From positions 1-30,285 of the forward strand of contig CAYVZZ010000014.1 of the NCBI GenBank assembly GCA_964456185.1: a DNA stretch of 30,285 nt, read 5' to 3'. Source of the stretch: CAYVZZ01 sp964456185. GTDB taxonomy: Bacteria > Pseudomonadota > Gammaproteobacteria > Pseudomonadales > Alcanivoracaceae. The notes below the pieces were generated by a model that did not search any database, was not told where the DNA came from, and saw only the letters and a list, made by a program, of their open reading frames with translations. The position numbers and the translations under genes were made by a program. Shown one piece after another: positions 1 to 8,553 of this stretch (its first letter is position 1; each line of letters starts with the position of its first letter).

Positions 1-17
1 CCCTGTCCGCGATTACT

Positions 18-515
18 TCACTGGAAAAAATACCGCAAGAACACGGCTGAGTTGGTGCCAAATTCTGACCCAGCATCCGATGTGGTGAAGCCAAACGACG
101 CTTCAGCACCCAGCATCACGTTACTGACAGGCAAGTAACCAAAGCCTACAGTGGGTGCCAGCGTAAACGCTGTATAGCTATCACCCACTGACGGCGACAC
201 GCTGGCGAGACCAACACGGCCGCCAAAGTAGGCGCGCGTCTTTTGGCTTGATTCAAAATCCACAAACAAACCTGTGCCAATCCCCAACGAGCTTGAGCTT
301 GAGCCTTTGTCTGGTGATTCGTTATGGTAAGCAAGATACGGCTCAAACCACAATTTGCCATCGGCGGGCTGAATGGGCAGGAAAAGCGTCGTGTCGTTAT
401 CATTGCCAATGGCGACGCCCATGCCCAACGAGGTCGATTTTTTGGCGGCCACGGCGGAAGTGGCCAATGCCAAACTACAAACAGATGCCAACAGTAGGGT
501 TATTGCTTTTTTCAT
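18..515 (-). CDS. Small outer-membrane beta-barrel-like protein
   Basis: A 165-residue exported protein of unknown function. Residues 1-23 form a clear signal peptide with a Lys-Lys start, a hydrophobic core and an Ala-x-Ala cleavage site. The mature part has alternating polar and hydrophobic stretches rich in Gly and aromatic residues and ends in Arg-Tyr-Phe-Phe-Gln, like small 8-strand outer-membrane barrels (OmpW/OprF N-domain size class). The start is supported by AAAGGAG 7 nt upstream. It lies last in a same-strand run behind two lipoprotein genes, 94 nt after the nearer one, with a hairpin in the gap, so it may be co-transcribed or separately controlled. The barrel call rests on composition and pattern, not on a recognised family motif. 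Confidence 0.72.
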   Translation of the reverse strand: MKKAITLLLASVCSLALATSAVAAKKSTSLGMGVAIGNDNDTTLFLPIQPADGKLWFEPYLAYHNESPDKGSSSSSLGIGTGLFVDFESSQKTRAYFGGRVGLASVSPSVGDSYTAFTLAPTVGFGYLPVSNVMLGAEASFGFTTSDAGSEFGTNSAVFLRYFFQ

Positions 516-553
516 GGTGTGCTCCTTTGAGTATTGTAAGTGATTACGTTGAT

Positions 554-582
554 GCGGCCACAGCAGTGTTGCCCGTGGCCGC
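554..582 (-). terminator. Hairpin between lipoprotein and barrel genes
   Basis: A perfect 8-bp inverted repeat, GCGGCCAC / GTGGCCGC, with a 13-nt loop sits in the 94-nt gap between two minus-strand genes. No T-run follows on the minus strand, so it is not a textbook intrinsic terminator. It could be an attenuating or mRNA-stabilising stem. Confidence 0.35.
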
Positions 583-609
583 TCATGTTGGTGTTAATGC
601 AGTAGTTGA

Positions 610-1788
610 CTACTCCCAGACATACGAGGCTTGTCCCCCCTTCCCTGTGCCGCTGAAGGTAGTGATCACTCCATTTATCAGTGGCGTTTCCATGAATAGG
701 CATGCATCATCTGGCTGTGGGGTGTGACCAGGGTCATAGATATGCATACTATAGTCGGCAAAGTCACCGCAGAATTGAGCTTGATCATTTGGCACACCGA
801 CATTCTTTAACGTTTTATTGAAGTACACTGTAGGGAGTTCTCCTGGTAGGTTCGTAGAAATCTTAACCTTCACGGTTTCACTACCCGAACCCAACTTGCT
901 GCGAATGTAATTTTCGATATCGCTATCGGTGGGCGTAGTGCCACCACCCGGCGTGGTGCTGCCACTGGGGTTGGCAATACGCAAGGCAGCTTCATCAGCC
1001 TTCATGAAATGGCCGTGACCACAGGTGGTTTCGTAGTAGCTTATGTCGTTTTTGAATTGCAGGTTTCCCGTCCCTACAGCGCCACAATTTATGTAATCAA
1101 TGGCCGCCACCGCTCCCTGCTCAGGGATCAACACGGATATGTGGGCGATATTCGCTGCACTGGGCACCTGCATCACGCGCAGAATAGCGTTGTTGGCCGT
1201 AAGCGTATCGTTAGTGCCGGGAATGGTGAGCGTATAAGTCTGCGGACCAAACACCTCGACATAGGCCGTTACTGTCGTGGTTCCACTTGTTTCGATAATA
1301 GACTCGCCGCTTTTTCCACCTGTTTGGATGTAACGTGAAAACTTGGCTATCGAACCATCGGGGTTGGTGACAGTGAAATTGCTGCTGGTCCAGCTATAAC
1401 TCACCGGGTCGCCTGCACTTAAAGCACCGGTTGAGGTGATGTCAGCAGAGTTAGCTTTGATATCAAAAGCCCGTGTACGCGTACCTTGACTCACAAATTT
1501 GCTGCTAGTGCTATTCCATTGATATACAGTTTCCGACACACTGGGTGTGTCGCCCGTATCGCCGGGCACCATGTAACACTTCATATCGGCTATACCTGCA
1601 CTGTCAACGCAGGCATTGTCGCCAGGCGCGCCGCCTACGGTGATGCCGCCATCGCCAGCACCTCCACTGGAGCCACCTCCCGTGCCGCCATCATCACCGC
1701 CGCCTCCGCCACCACAGGCGGAAAACGCCAAGGCGGAAAGCAGAATAATCCCCATATTTTTAAATTTTGCTTTTTGCTGGCTATTCAT
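610..1788 (-). CDS. Lipoprotein with Gly-rich linker, unknown function
   Basis: A 392-residue predicted lipoprotein. The signal sequence ends in a Phe-Ser-Ala-Cys lipobox with Cys25. A Gly/Asp/Ser linker follows (about residues 26-50), a common spacer that holds a domain off the membrane. Gly at position +2 predicts outer-membrane sorting. The rest is Thr/Ser-rich and beta-like with scattered Cys that could form disulfides, and a second Gly/Pro/Thr-rich hinge near residues 270-285 splits it into two parts. I recognise no catalytic motif or family. GGAG lies 7 nt before the ATG. It is 54 nt downstream of the larger lipoprotein gene and probably in one transcript with it. The lipoprotein call is firm and the function is unknown. 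Confidence 0.8.
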   Translation of the reverse strand: MNSQQKAKFKNMGIILLSALAFSACGGGGGGDDGGTGGGSSGGAGDGGITVGGAPGDNACVDSAGIADMKCYMVPGDTGDTPSVSETVYQWNSTSSKFVSQGTRTRAFDIKANSADITSTGALSAGDPVSYSWTSSNFTVTNPDGSIAKFSRYIQTGGKSGESIIETSGTTTVTAYVEVFGPQTYTLTIPGTNDTLTANNAILRVMQVPSAANIAHISVLIPEQGAVAAIDYINCGAVGTGNLQFKNDISYYETTCGHGHFMKADEAALRIANPSGSTTPGGGTTPTDSDIENYIRSKLGSGSETVKVKISTNLPGELPTVYFNKTLKNVGVPNDQAQFCGDFADYSMHIYDPGHTPQPDDACLFMETPLINGVITTFSGTGKGGQASYVWE

Positions 1789-1842
1789 GACACATCTCCG
1801 ATGTTGTCTTGCTTTGATGATTAGTAAATCGCCCTATCACAA

Positions 1843-3807
1843 TCAGAAGCCATCGATTGGCGCAGTCATACCGGCGCCTGACAAGTCATCGTTGGCGGGC
1901 GCAGCCATTAAGTGTTTGAGAGAGCCTGCTGTGCGTGTGTTGACGTAAACCACTTCAAAGCTTTCATCCAGACCATCTTCATAAGCCACACGAATCAAAC
2001 GATGAGGGCCCGGAGCAGGACGCCCCATTCCAATGCTTTCAGCGGCTTTGCTCAGCTCGCCCAAGATGACACGGCCGCCAAGTGGGTTATCGGCATCGAC
2101 CGCCGCAATTTCTTTGTTATTGCACGCCATGAACACTTCGCTGGGCTGCAAGCTGAAAAATCTTCCGCCTGCATAGTTGGTATTTCCCGAGGTAGATGCG
2201 CCTATCCAGCGACAGCCTTTCAGTTCAACTCGCTTGGTGCCATCAACCTTGATGGCGGTGGCGTAATCTTTGCTATCGTATTGACGGTTATAGAAGAACC
2301 AGCCATCTTGGCTGACGGCAGCTATTGCTGAGATACCGCCAGTATTACTGCGGCCATCCAGAGTCACTGAGTTCTGGCCATCCAGAGAAATCGCGATAAG
2401 TTTCTCGTTTATTTCCCACAGCAGGCGCGTACCAGCATCCACAAGAAAGCCACCCACTATGGCGCCTTCTCCGGTCGTGATGCCCCCGCCTTTATGCCAA
2501 ACCTCTTCCCAGCCAATTTGCCCAGGCGTCGATGTGATTTTGTAAAGGAAGGCATGAGTCTCGATATCCCCGACGCCAGAGCCACCTGCTATATCGCCGA
2601 ATATATCACCAAGCCCCCCATCACCTGCCGCAATGTAAAGCGTGTTGCCATCCTTTCCAACTACACGCCCTGCCTGACCTTCTCCAAACATCGTAAGCTC
2701 TGACGTTTCTAAGCTTTCGCCCGCGTCATTCTTAAGTAGGTGCAGCTTGCCTGGCGTAGCAATATCGCCGTATTCGTAAAACCACAGTGTATTGGTGACC
2801 GACAGACCAGTGGCACTGGCACCAGTGGCGATGGTCAAAACAACACCGTTGTCCAACCAATAGGTGCCCGTAACAAAAGACGCTGGTCCTTCAATTTTTT
2901 GCAACTCCACATTACCCGAGCCATCGGCATTGGGAATGCAGGTGGCTATCGCCAGATCAGCATCTTCAACTCTTGCTAAACAATTCCCCTGGTTTGTATC
3001 TACCACCAGCCAAGCGTCAGAATATCCAACGGATGTATTAAATAGATTGGTTTGAGTAATCAATCCAGGCGCAAAGCTCTGCGGCGCTTCGGTAGTATCT
3101 GCATCAAATGACACCCGCTTGAACTGTCTTGGGTCAACACTAGGGTCACCGGCTTCAAATGCGAAAAGTGCCTTGTCGGGGTCATTCAGATCGAACGCAA
3201 TCACCTTTCCAGTCATGGCCGCTGCCCCTAAACCAGCGTCACTGCTGATCTGTTGGGGAGTCGTGCTGCTTACATCCACGCGCATCAGTTTGCCGGGCAG
3301 GACTAAAGTGGATCCACCTGGCAGAGGCGTTACCTTATCCTGCGCATAAACTACCGATGCAATGTGGTAGTTGGATGCTTTACCAGTGGTTGCATCAAAA
3401 GTTGCGCCATGCAACGTCGCCGGGAACACCTTCTGAGAACCAAGAAGTGACAAACGCTTATCAATAACATTGGAAGTATCTGTCATTGGGTCGTAGGCCA
3501 TTAGGTAGGGTTGGGCAGCAGGAGTGCTTGATGCAGGATCACTGTGTGAGGCATCAATATAAAACAGCGGGTAACTTTGGTTAGCATCCCCGGTCAGCCC
3601 ACTGATAGTCGGGATGCTAGTCGTCGTAGGAATATTGTCTGTGATATTTGGCCCAGGCCCGCCTGAGCCGCCCGAACCGCCATCATCAGAGCCACCGCCA
3701 CCGCCACCGCAGGCAGCTAATCCCAGTGTAAGCAGACAAGCCAGCAGAAGCCGTTCGGTCAACCGGAAGAAACTCTGGTAACTAGATGTTGTGTGGTCGT
3801 AACTCAT
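1843..3807 (-). CDS. Large lipoprotein with Gly-rich linker, unknown function
   Basis: A 654-residue predicted lipoprotein. A 20-residue N-terminal tail precedes a Leu-rich signal core and a Leu-Ala-Ala-Cys lipobox with Cys33, followed by a poly-Gly/Ser/Asp linker to about residue 55. The long body has many short beta-type segments with Gly-Asp turns and Trp/Tyr-Asp motifs, resembling a beta-propeller or another repeated-sheet fold, but I could not assign blades or a family. GAGGG about 6 nt upstream supports the ATG. It is the first gene of the minus-strand set and diverges from a LuxR-type response regulator across a 207-nt region carrying a strong palindrome. A surface-displayed binding or sensing role is a guess. 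Confidence 0.78.
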   Translation of the reverse strand: MSYDHTTSSYQSFFRLTERLLLACLLTLGLAACGGGGGGSDDGGSGGSGGPGPNITDNIPTTTSIPTISGLTGDANQSYPLFYIDASHSDPASSTPAAQPYLMAYDPMTDTSNVIDKRLSLLGSQKVFPATLHGATFDATTGKASNYHIASVVYAQDKVTPLPGGSTLVLPGKLMRVDVSSTTPQQISSDAGLGAAAMTGKVIAFDLNDPDKALFAFEAGDPSVDPRQFKRVSFDADTTEAPQSFAPGLITQTNLFNTSVGYSDAWLVVDTNQGNCLARVEDADLAIATCIPNADGSGNVELQKIEGPASFVTGTYWLDNGVVLTIATGASATGLSVTNTLWFYEYGDIATPGKLHLLKNDAGESLETSELTMFGEGQAGRVVGKDGNTLYIAAGDGGLGDIFGDIAGGSGVGDIETHAFLYKITSTPGQIGWEEVWHKGGGITTGEGAIVGGFLVDAGTRLLWEINEKLIAISLDGQNSVTLDGRSNTGGISAIAAVSQDGWFFYNRQYDSKDYATAIKVDGTKRVELKGCRWIGASTSGNTNYAGGRFFSLQPSEVFMACNNKEIAAVDADNPLGGRVILGELSKAAESIGMGRPAPGPHRLIRVAYEDGLDESFEVVYVNTRTAGSLKHLMAAPANDDLSGAGMTAPIDGF

Positions 3808-3931
3808 GACGTTCCCTCACTCTATTTTTCTAATCAATTTGTCCGCGCAAAAAGCGCGCTTTTCTTAACCACTAGCGTAAAGACAAACTCAACCCAATTG
3901 CAGACCACAAGTGAGGGGGAGGGCACATACA

Positions 3932-3957
3932 CCATCCCCCTCAAATGAGGGGGATGG
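3932..3957. promoter_or_regulatory. Perfect 12-bp inverted repeat in divergent region
   Basis: CCATCCCCCTCA, then AA, then TGAGGGGGATGG forms a perfect inverted repeat. A related direct copy, TGAGGGGGAGGG, lies at 3912-3923. A second hairpin (ACCCTGTG / CACGGGGT, one wobble pair) lies at 3961-3978. The site is between the divergent large lipoprotein and response-regulator genes. It could be an operator for the adjacent LuxR-type regulator, an mRNA hairpin in the regulator leader, or a dispersed repeat. Confidence 0.5.
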
Positions 3958-4014
3958 CTAACCCTGTGTGCACGGGGTAAGGTATGAAAAGGTAACGACG
4001 TAGAGGCCAATAAT

Positions 4015-4668
4015 GTGAAGATGGGGCTGATTCTGGAAGATCATGATGGTGCACAGCGCTGGATGCGCCAGGTATTGCTTGAGGTTTTCCCCGCCATGAC
4101 CGTAAGCACGGCCATGGGCGTGGGCGCCGCCAACGAAACGCTTGAGCATTTGCATGCCGCTGGCATCAAGCTCGATATGGCACTGGTAGATCTGAGCTTG
4201 CCAGACGGGACCGGCATTGATTTTATTCGTGAGCTGCGTCGGCTCGAACCGGACTGCCTGTGTGTGGTCATCACCATTCACGATGACGATCGACATGTGT
4301 TTCGTGCGCTACGCGCGGGGGCGGCCGGCTACCTTCTCAAGCAGCAATCCCAGCAGGAGCTGGCTAAACGCCTTAGCGGCATTGTTAATGGTGAGCCGCC
4401 ACTGTCACCCGCCATTGCTCACCGCGTATTGGCCACGTTTTCGCAGGGCGAAGGCGAGGATGAACAAGATGAGGGCAACACCATGACGCCACGCGAGGCA
4501 GAGGTGCTACAACTGATTGCCAAGGGCTTTACGCTCTCCAAGGTGGCCGACATGCTGGGAATAAGCCGCCATACGGTTGCCGGCCATGTGAAGAACATCT
4601 ATCGTAAGCTGGAAATTTCATCTCGTGCCGAGGCCACCCAGCAGGCCATGCGGCTGGGTATAATTTAA
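4015..4668 (+). CDS. NarL/LuxR-family response regulator
   Basis: A 217-residue two-component response regulator. The receiver domain (about 3-120) has acidic residues Glu8-Asp9, phospho-acceptor Asp59 in Val-Asp-Leu-Ser-Leu-Pro-Asp-Gly, Thr87 and Lys109, all in the expected places. After an acidic linker (146-154), a LuxR/GerE helix-turn-helix spans about 156-215, beginning Met-Thr-Pro-Arg-Glu-Ala-Glu-Val-Leu. It should bind DNA as a phosphorylated dimer. I chose GTG at 4015 because AGAGG lies 8 nt upstream; ATG at 4021 is an alternative two codons in. It is tail to tail with a HisKA_3-type kinase, the usual partner class for NarL-type regulators, with 18 nt between stop codons. Its target is unknown; the divergent lipoprotein operon is the obvious candidate. 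Confidence 0.93.
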   Translation: MKMGLILEDHDGAQRWMRQVLLEVFPAMTVSTAMGVGAANETLEHLHAAGIKLDMALVDLSLPDGTGIDFIRELRRLEPDCLCVVITIHDDDRHVFRALRAGAAGYLLKQQSQQELAKRLSGIVNGEPPLSPAIAHRVLATFSQGEGEDEQDEGNTMTPREAEVLQLIAKGFTLSKVADMLGISRHTVAGHVKNIYRKLEISSRAEATQQAMRLGII

Positions 4669-4686
4669 AGGTGCTCACAGGTATGA

Positions 4687-6873
4687 CTAAAGTGGCAACG
4701 GCAAGCTGATTTCTAACTGACATCCACGAGGTTGACTAGGCAGCCACGTCGCCTTGCCGCCCAAATCGCCCGTACGGGTGTGAATCGTGCGTGTCCCATG
4801 CCCTGGCGCCCACGCCTGAATGTCGGTCGTTTCACCGTTATCCGTAATGGAAATGGTCATGCTATTAGACTCAACCTGCCATTTCACTTCAACGCGGTCA
4901 GCCTGGGCATGGCGTATAACGTTGGTTACCCCTTCACGCAAGGTGCGCATGATGTTGCTCACTGCTCGCGCCGATACCACCATGTTGTCGGGCAAGCGAC
5001 CAACCAGGCTCCACTCCAATGTCAGCCCCGCATTCTCAAGTCGTGTTCTGGCTTCACCCTCACAGGTTGTGATAAGCCCCCTGAGCTGTGCCGAGTCTCC
5101 AGAGGCGGCATTCACCAGCCCTCGCAGGTCATCGATCGCCGCCAATGCAATATCACGGCTTGCCGGCGTGTCCGAGGCGTAAACCAAACTCAGCAAACGC
5201 GCACCAAGGTCATCGTGCAAATCACGCATAATGCGGCTTCGCTCCGCTTCGGCACCTGCTTCACGCTCTCGTAGCCCTTGTAATGCCTTACTGGTCAGGT
5301 CATAAATCAGGCTGGCCAAATGCAAATCCTGTGGCGAAAACAGGCGCCCACCCTCTTCAGGAAATTCCAATACTTGTGGCTTACCACCATCCTTCAATGC
5401 AGGCATCAGCATGCGGACACCATCGGTAGATATTTCCACTTCCTTCACAACGTCTTCATAATCTTGCAACAATAATGGCTTAAACGTATGACTCAGCAAA
5501 TAAGGCCAGATGGTAATGATCTGTTGCTCGGATTTTGCGGCAAACAACAAGTCGACCAGTTTTCTCAACGCATCATCTTGTGAAGCGCTAAAATGCCGCC
5601 CAAGCTTCTGCCAAAGTAGCTGACGTAATGGAAAGTAGAGCCAACCCGACAGCGCCAGAGAAACCGCCAGTGCCGTGCTGGTGGTCATATTGACGAAAAA
5701 GATAAGCAACAGATCAAGCCCCAATACCATCAGGCCCGCAACAAACCAAAGCCACGTTTTAAACCACCAGCGCTCAATATCAAACAGGCGATAGCGCAAC
5801 AGCCCCGCTGCCAAGCCGAGATAAACCATGAGAAACCCACCATAGCCCACCGCTACCGGCACCAACGGCGAGGAACCAAACGCCGGCGGAATAGTTACCA
5901 GGCCGATCAACATGACCGTGCCGGAAAAGATCGCCAAGAGACACCACTTCAGCGCAGCGCGATCGGTGGGATGCCCCAGACTGGCACGCCATTGCCAGCC
6001 GGCAAAAATCAGTCCGGTGACATAACAAACGAAAATGGGTAAATAAATAGTAACGCCCGCACCTTCGCCTATTTTCAGGAAATCCAGTAGCCAGCAGATG
6101 GTTACAGCCACAAACACGAATGCTGGCACCAGCAACGGAAAACGCGTCAAGCGTCGTGGATATACCCAAAAAAGCGAGACTAGAGTTGCACAAATCAACA
6201 GTGTTCCCGCATGATTGATCGCTGACAACAACTGGAATAATTGTCCATCAATTATTAGATCACGATGAGTGTATATGCTCAGCGGTAAGCCATTGATCAA
6301 AACAGCAAAACCAGACAGCGCAAAGAAGCGCGCTGCAATTTGCCCTTTCCTGACAACCCAAATACCCAAGGCAATAAAAAGGGAAATCAATGCATAAGCG
6401 ATCTGTATGGCGAACTCACTAAACAAAGACGTGAGCGGCGCGGGTTCCATGTGCAAACGAATTTCTTGCCCACTTAGAGTAGTCACTACTGGGGAATTAT
6501 TGACTATTTGTGCGAGCAACGACTGATCGTCAATAAACTGCTTTAACTCGGCGTAAGAAAGGGTGTCTGGCTCATCTATCAACAAATTAGGGTTCAGAAC
6601 GACGCTTCGTCCGCTGGCATCACTCATCGCCACAATGACTTGCCCGGGAATGATGCGCCCATAATTAGGTGAATCATGATCGACGCTGACCACGCTTAAC
6701 CCATGCCCTCCTGTTGCCGCAGCAAAATTAATGCCGAGCCAAGGCAAACTAAGCGCAATGTAACCAGCAAGACACGAAAGGAAGGCTGCGACAATCGCAC
6801 TAGCCAACAGCAATCTTCTCGGCACGAAGAGCCAAGAAAACCGCTGCATAAGAGAAAATTTTGATAACAGCAA
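4687..6873 (-). CDS. Multi-pass PDZ-containing sensor histidine kinase (HisKA_3)
   Basis: A 728-residue membrane sensor kinase. An N-terminal membrane segment (about 20-43) precedes an extracytoplasmic stretch (55-140) that looks PDZ-like (Gly-Leu-Ser-Val-Val then Ile-Ile-Pro-Gly-Gln-Val-Ile). About eight or nine further hydrophobic segments run from 152 to 412. The cytoplasmic part carries the HisKA_3 dimerisation box with phospho-acceptor His553 in Asp-Leu-His-Asp-Asp-Leu-Gly, then a HATPase domain with Asn651, Asp-Asn-Gly at 678-680 and Gly-His-Gly at 691-693. The topology recalls ComP-type kinases. TTG at 6873 has GGAG 7 nt upstream; ATG at 6849 (residue 9) lacks a clear ribosome site. 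The likely partner is the convergent LuxR-type regulator. The signal sensed is unknown. Confidence 0.9.
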   Translation of the reverse strand: MLLSKFSLMQRFSWLFVPRRLLLASAIVAAFLSCLAGYIALSLPWLGINFAAATGGHGLSVVSVDHDSPNYGRIIPGQVIVAMSDASGRSVVLNPNLLIDEPDTLSYAELKQFIDDQSLLAQIVNNSPVVTTLSGQEIRLHMEPAPLTSLFSEFAIQIAYALISLFIALGIWVVRKGQIAARFFALSGFAVLINGLPLSIYTHRDLIIDGQLFQLLSAINHAGTLLICATLVSLFWVYPRRLTRFPLLVPAFVFVAVTICWLLDFLKIGEGAGVTIYLPIFVCYVTGLIFAGWQWRASLGHPTDRAALKWCLLAIFSGTVMLIGLVTIPPAFGSSPLVPVAVGYGGFLMVYLGLAAGLLRYRLFDIERWWFKTWLWFVAGLMVLGLDLLLIFFVNMTTSTALAVSLALSGWLYFPLRQLLWQKLGRHFSASQDDALRKLVDLLFAAKSEQQIITIWPYLLSHTFKPLLLQDYEDVVKEVEISTDGVRMLMPALKDGGKPQVLEFPEEGGRLFSPQDLHLASLIYDLTSKALQGLREREAGAEAERSRIMRDLHDDLGARLLSLVYASDTPASRDIALAAIDDLRGLVNAASGDSAQLRGLITTCEGEARTRLENAGLTLEWSLVGRLPDNMVVSARAVSNIMRTLREGVTNVIRHAQADRVEVKWQVESNSMTISITDNGETTDIQAWAPGHGTRTIHTRTGDLGGKATWLPSQPRGCQLEISLPLPL

Positions 6874-6992
6874 GATACGGCTCCGCCCAAACGATAAGAA
6901 ACCTTTACCCTATCGCATTTATCCTTTAACCGAAATCGATCATGCTCCACAGCAGCGCAAACATGAATAAGGCATGGCGAAGGCTGTTAGCC

Positions 6993-8003
6993 TTATTTGC
7001 GCCTACGCAACAAACGCGCGGCCTCTAACGCGAAATACGTCAAAATGCCATCAGCACCGGCACGCTTAAAACCATTCAAGGATTCCAGAATAATCTTGTC
7101 ACGCTCCAGCCAGCCGTTTTCAAAGGCGGCGCAATGCATGGCGTATTCACCACTCACTTGATAGGCATAGGTGGGCACGCGAAATTCGTCTTTCACGCGG
7201 CGCACCACATCCAAATAGGGCATGCCCGGCTTCACCATCACCATATCCGCGCCTTCGGCCAGGTCGGCGGCGACTTCCTGCAAGGCTTCATCGCCGTTGG
7301 CCGGGTCCATTTGGTAGGTGCGTTTATCGGCTTTACCCAAATTGGCTGCCGAGCCCACAGCATCACGGAAGGGGCCGTAATAAGACGAGGCATATTTGGC
7401 GGAATACGCGAGAATGCGGGTATGAATATAACCGGCGGCTTCCAGCGCCTTGCGCACTTCACCGATACGCCCGTCCATCATATCGGAGGGGGCGACCACA
7501 TCGGCACCGGCTTCGGCATGGCTTAATGCTTGCTTTACCAGCGCCTCAATCGTCGGCTCATTCATCACATAGCCATCGTCATCGATGATGCCGTCCTGAC
7601 CATGCGAGGTGAACGGGTCGAGCGCGGCATCGGTAATCACGCCCAATTCGGGAAACTCTTTTTTCAAGGCGCGCACACAACGCTGGGCAATGGCGTCCGG
7701 GTTCCAGGCTTCGCTGGCGTCCAGGCTTTTACGGTCAGCGGGCGTCACCGGAAACAACGCCAAGGCGGGAATGCCCAGCTCAGCCGCCTCTTCTGCCTGG
7801 CGCAACAATAAATCAATGCTCAAGCGCTCTACCCCGGGCATGGACGGCACTGCTTCGCGCTGGTTCTCGCCATCGAGCACAAACACCGGCAAAATCAAAT
7901 CGTTCGGCGTCAGCACATTTTCACGCATCAGACGGCGCGAAAAATCATCACGGCGCATACGGCGGGCACGAAAAGCAGGATAAGCAGCACGCGGAAAAGT
8001 CAT
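6993..8003 (-). CDS. hemB: Delta-aminolevulinic acid dehydratase (porphobilinogen synthase)
   Basis: Condenses two 5-aminolevulinate molecules to porphobilinogen in cytoplasmic tetrapyrrole (haem) synthesis. At 336 residues it is a typical length. The two Schiff-base lysines are Lys203 (Tyr-Ser-Ala-Lys-Tyr-Ala-Ser) and Lys258 (Met-Val-Lys-Pro-Gly). The metal loop at 127-138 reads Ala-Leu-Asp-Pro-Phe-Thr-Ser-His-Gly-Gln-Asp-Gly, with Asp where zinc enzymes have Cys, so this is the Mg-dependent class known from Pseudomonas. It diverges from greB across 60 nt, and its promoter must lie in that gap; an ATTGTA (TACAAT on the minus strand) at 8035-8040 is a possible -10. The ribosome site before its ATG is weak. 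No convincing terminator follows. Confidence 0.97.
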   Translation of the reverse strand: MTFPRAAYPAFRARRMRRDDFSRRLMRENVLTPNDLILPVFVLDGENQREAVPSMPGVERLSIDLLLRQAEEAAELGIPALALFPVTPADRKSLDASEAWNPDAIAQRCVRALKKEFPELGVITDAALDPFTSHGQDGIIDDDGYVMNEPTIEALVKQALSHAEAGADVVAPSDMMDGRIGEVRKALEAAGYIHTRILAYSAKYASSYYGPFRDAVGSAANLGKADKRTYQMDPANGDEALQEVAADLAEGADMVMVKPGMPYLDVVRRVKDEFRVPTYAYQVSGEYAMHCAAFENGWLERDKIILESLNGFKRAGADGILTYFALEAARLLRRRK

Positions 8004-8014
8004 GGAACACCCAA

Positions 8015-8042
8015 TTGGTTACACTGTGGGGCGGATTGTACT
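8015..8042 (+). promoter_or_regulatory. Candidate sigma70 promoter for greB
   Basis: TTGGTT (8015-8020), a 16-nt spacer and TGTACT (8037-8042) lie 22 nt before the greB start. Matches to consensus are moderate. The same few bases may carry the opposing hemB -10, so the two promoters probably overlap. Confidence 0.35.
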
Positions 8043-8063
8043 ACTTTCAGCAGGAACACCACC

Positions 8064-8540
8064 ATGCCACGTCCATCGAAATACATCACCCGCGCTGGCT
8101 ACGATGCCCTGGAACGCGAGTTGTACCAGCTTTGGAAGGTAGAAAGACCGGCGATTACCCAGTCGGTGCGCGAAGCCGCCGCGCAAGGCGACCGTTCGGA
8201 AAACGCCGAATACATTTACGGCAAAAAGCGCATGCGCGAAATCGACCGCCGGGTGCGTTACCTCACCAAACGACTGGATGGCATGACCATTGTTGACCAG
8301 CAACCGGATGACCCCTCGCGGGTATTCTTTGGAGCTTGGGTGACATTGGAAGACGCCAAAGGAGAAACCTACCGCTGGCGCTTGGTGGGACCGGACGAAT
8401 TTGACGCCGCCCCCGGCTACATCAGTATTGATTCGCCCATGGCACGCGCCTTATTGAAACACCAAGTCGATGATGAAATCGTCGTGCGTCTACCAGAAAG
8501 CCGCAAGACCTATACAATAGTTGCTATTGATTACGAATAA
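8064..8540 (+). CDS. greB: Transcription elongation factor GreB
   Basis: Enters the RNA polymerase secondary channel and stimulates transcript cleavage in backtracked complexes. At 158 residues it matches E. coli GreB. The N-terminal coiled-coil (about 10-75) carries the tip motif Gly-Asp-Arg-Ser-Glu-Asn-Ala-Glu-Tyr with catalytic acidic residues Asp43 and Glu46, followed by the GreB-typical Tyr-Gly-Lys-Lys-Arg-Met-Arg-Glu-Ile-Asp-Arg-Arg. The C-terminal FKBP-like domain contains Ile-Ser-Ile-Asp-Ser-Pro-Met-Ala-Arg-Ala-Leu. These features favour GreB over GreA. AGGA lies 8 nt before the ATG. A DUF502 gene begins 13 nt after the stop and is probably co-transcribed. Confidence 0.96.
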   Translation: MPRPSKYITRAGYDALERELYQLWKVERPAITQSVREAAAQGDRSENAEYIYGKKRMREIDRRVRYLTKRLDGMTIVDQQPDDPSRVFFGAWVTLEDAKGETYRWRLVGPDEFDAAPGYISIDSPMARALLKHQVDDEIVVRLPESRKTYTIVAIDYE

Positions 8541-8553
8541 GCCGGATTTGTCT

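Noticed and set aside
248..727. Plus-strand open frame across the barrel gene and the gap
   Set aside because: Most of it is antisense to the signal-peptide protein, and its product has no exported or domain features.
6980..6994. Hairpin AAGGCT/AGCCTT at the hemB stop as a terminator
   Set aside because: The stem is only 6 bp, overlaps the stop codon and has no T-run on the minus strand.
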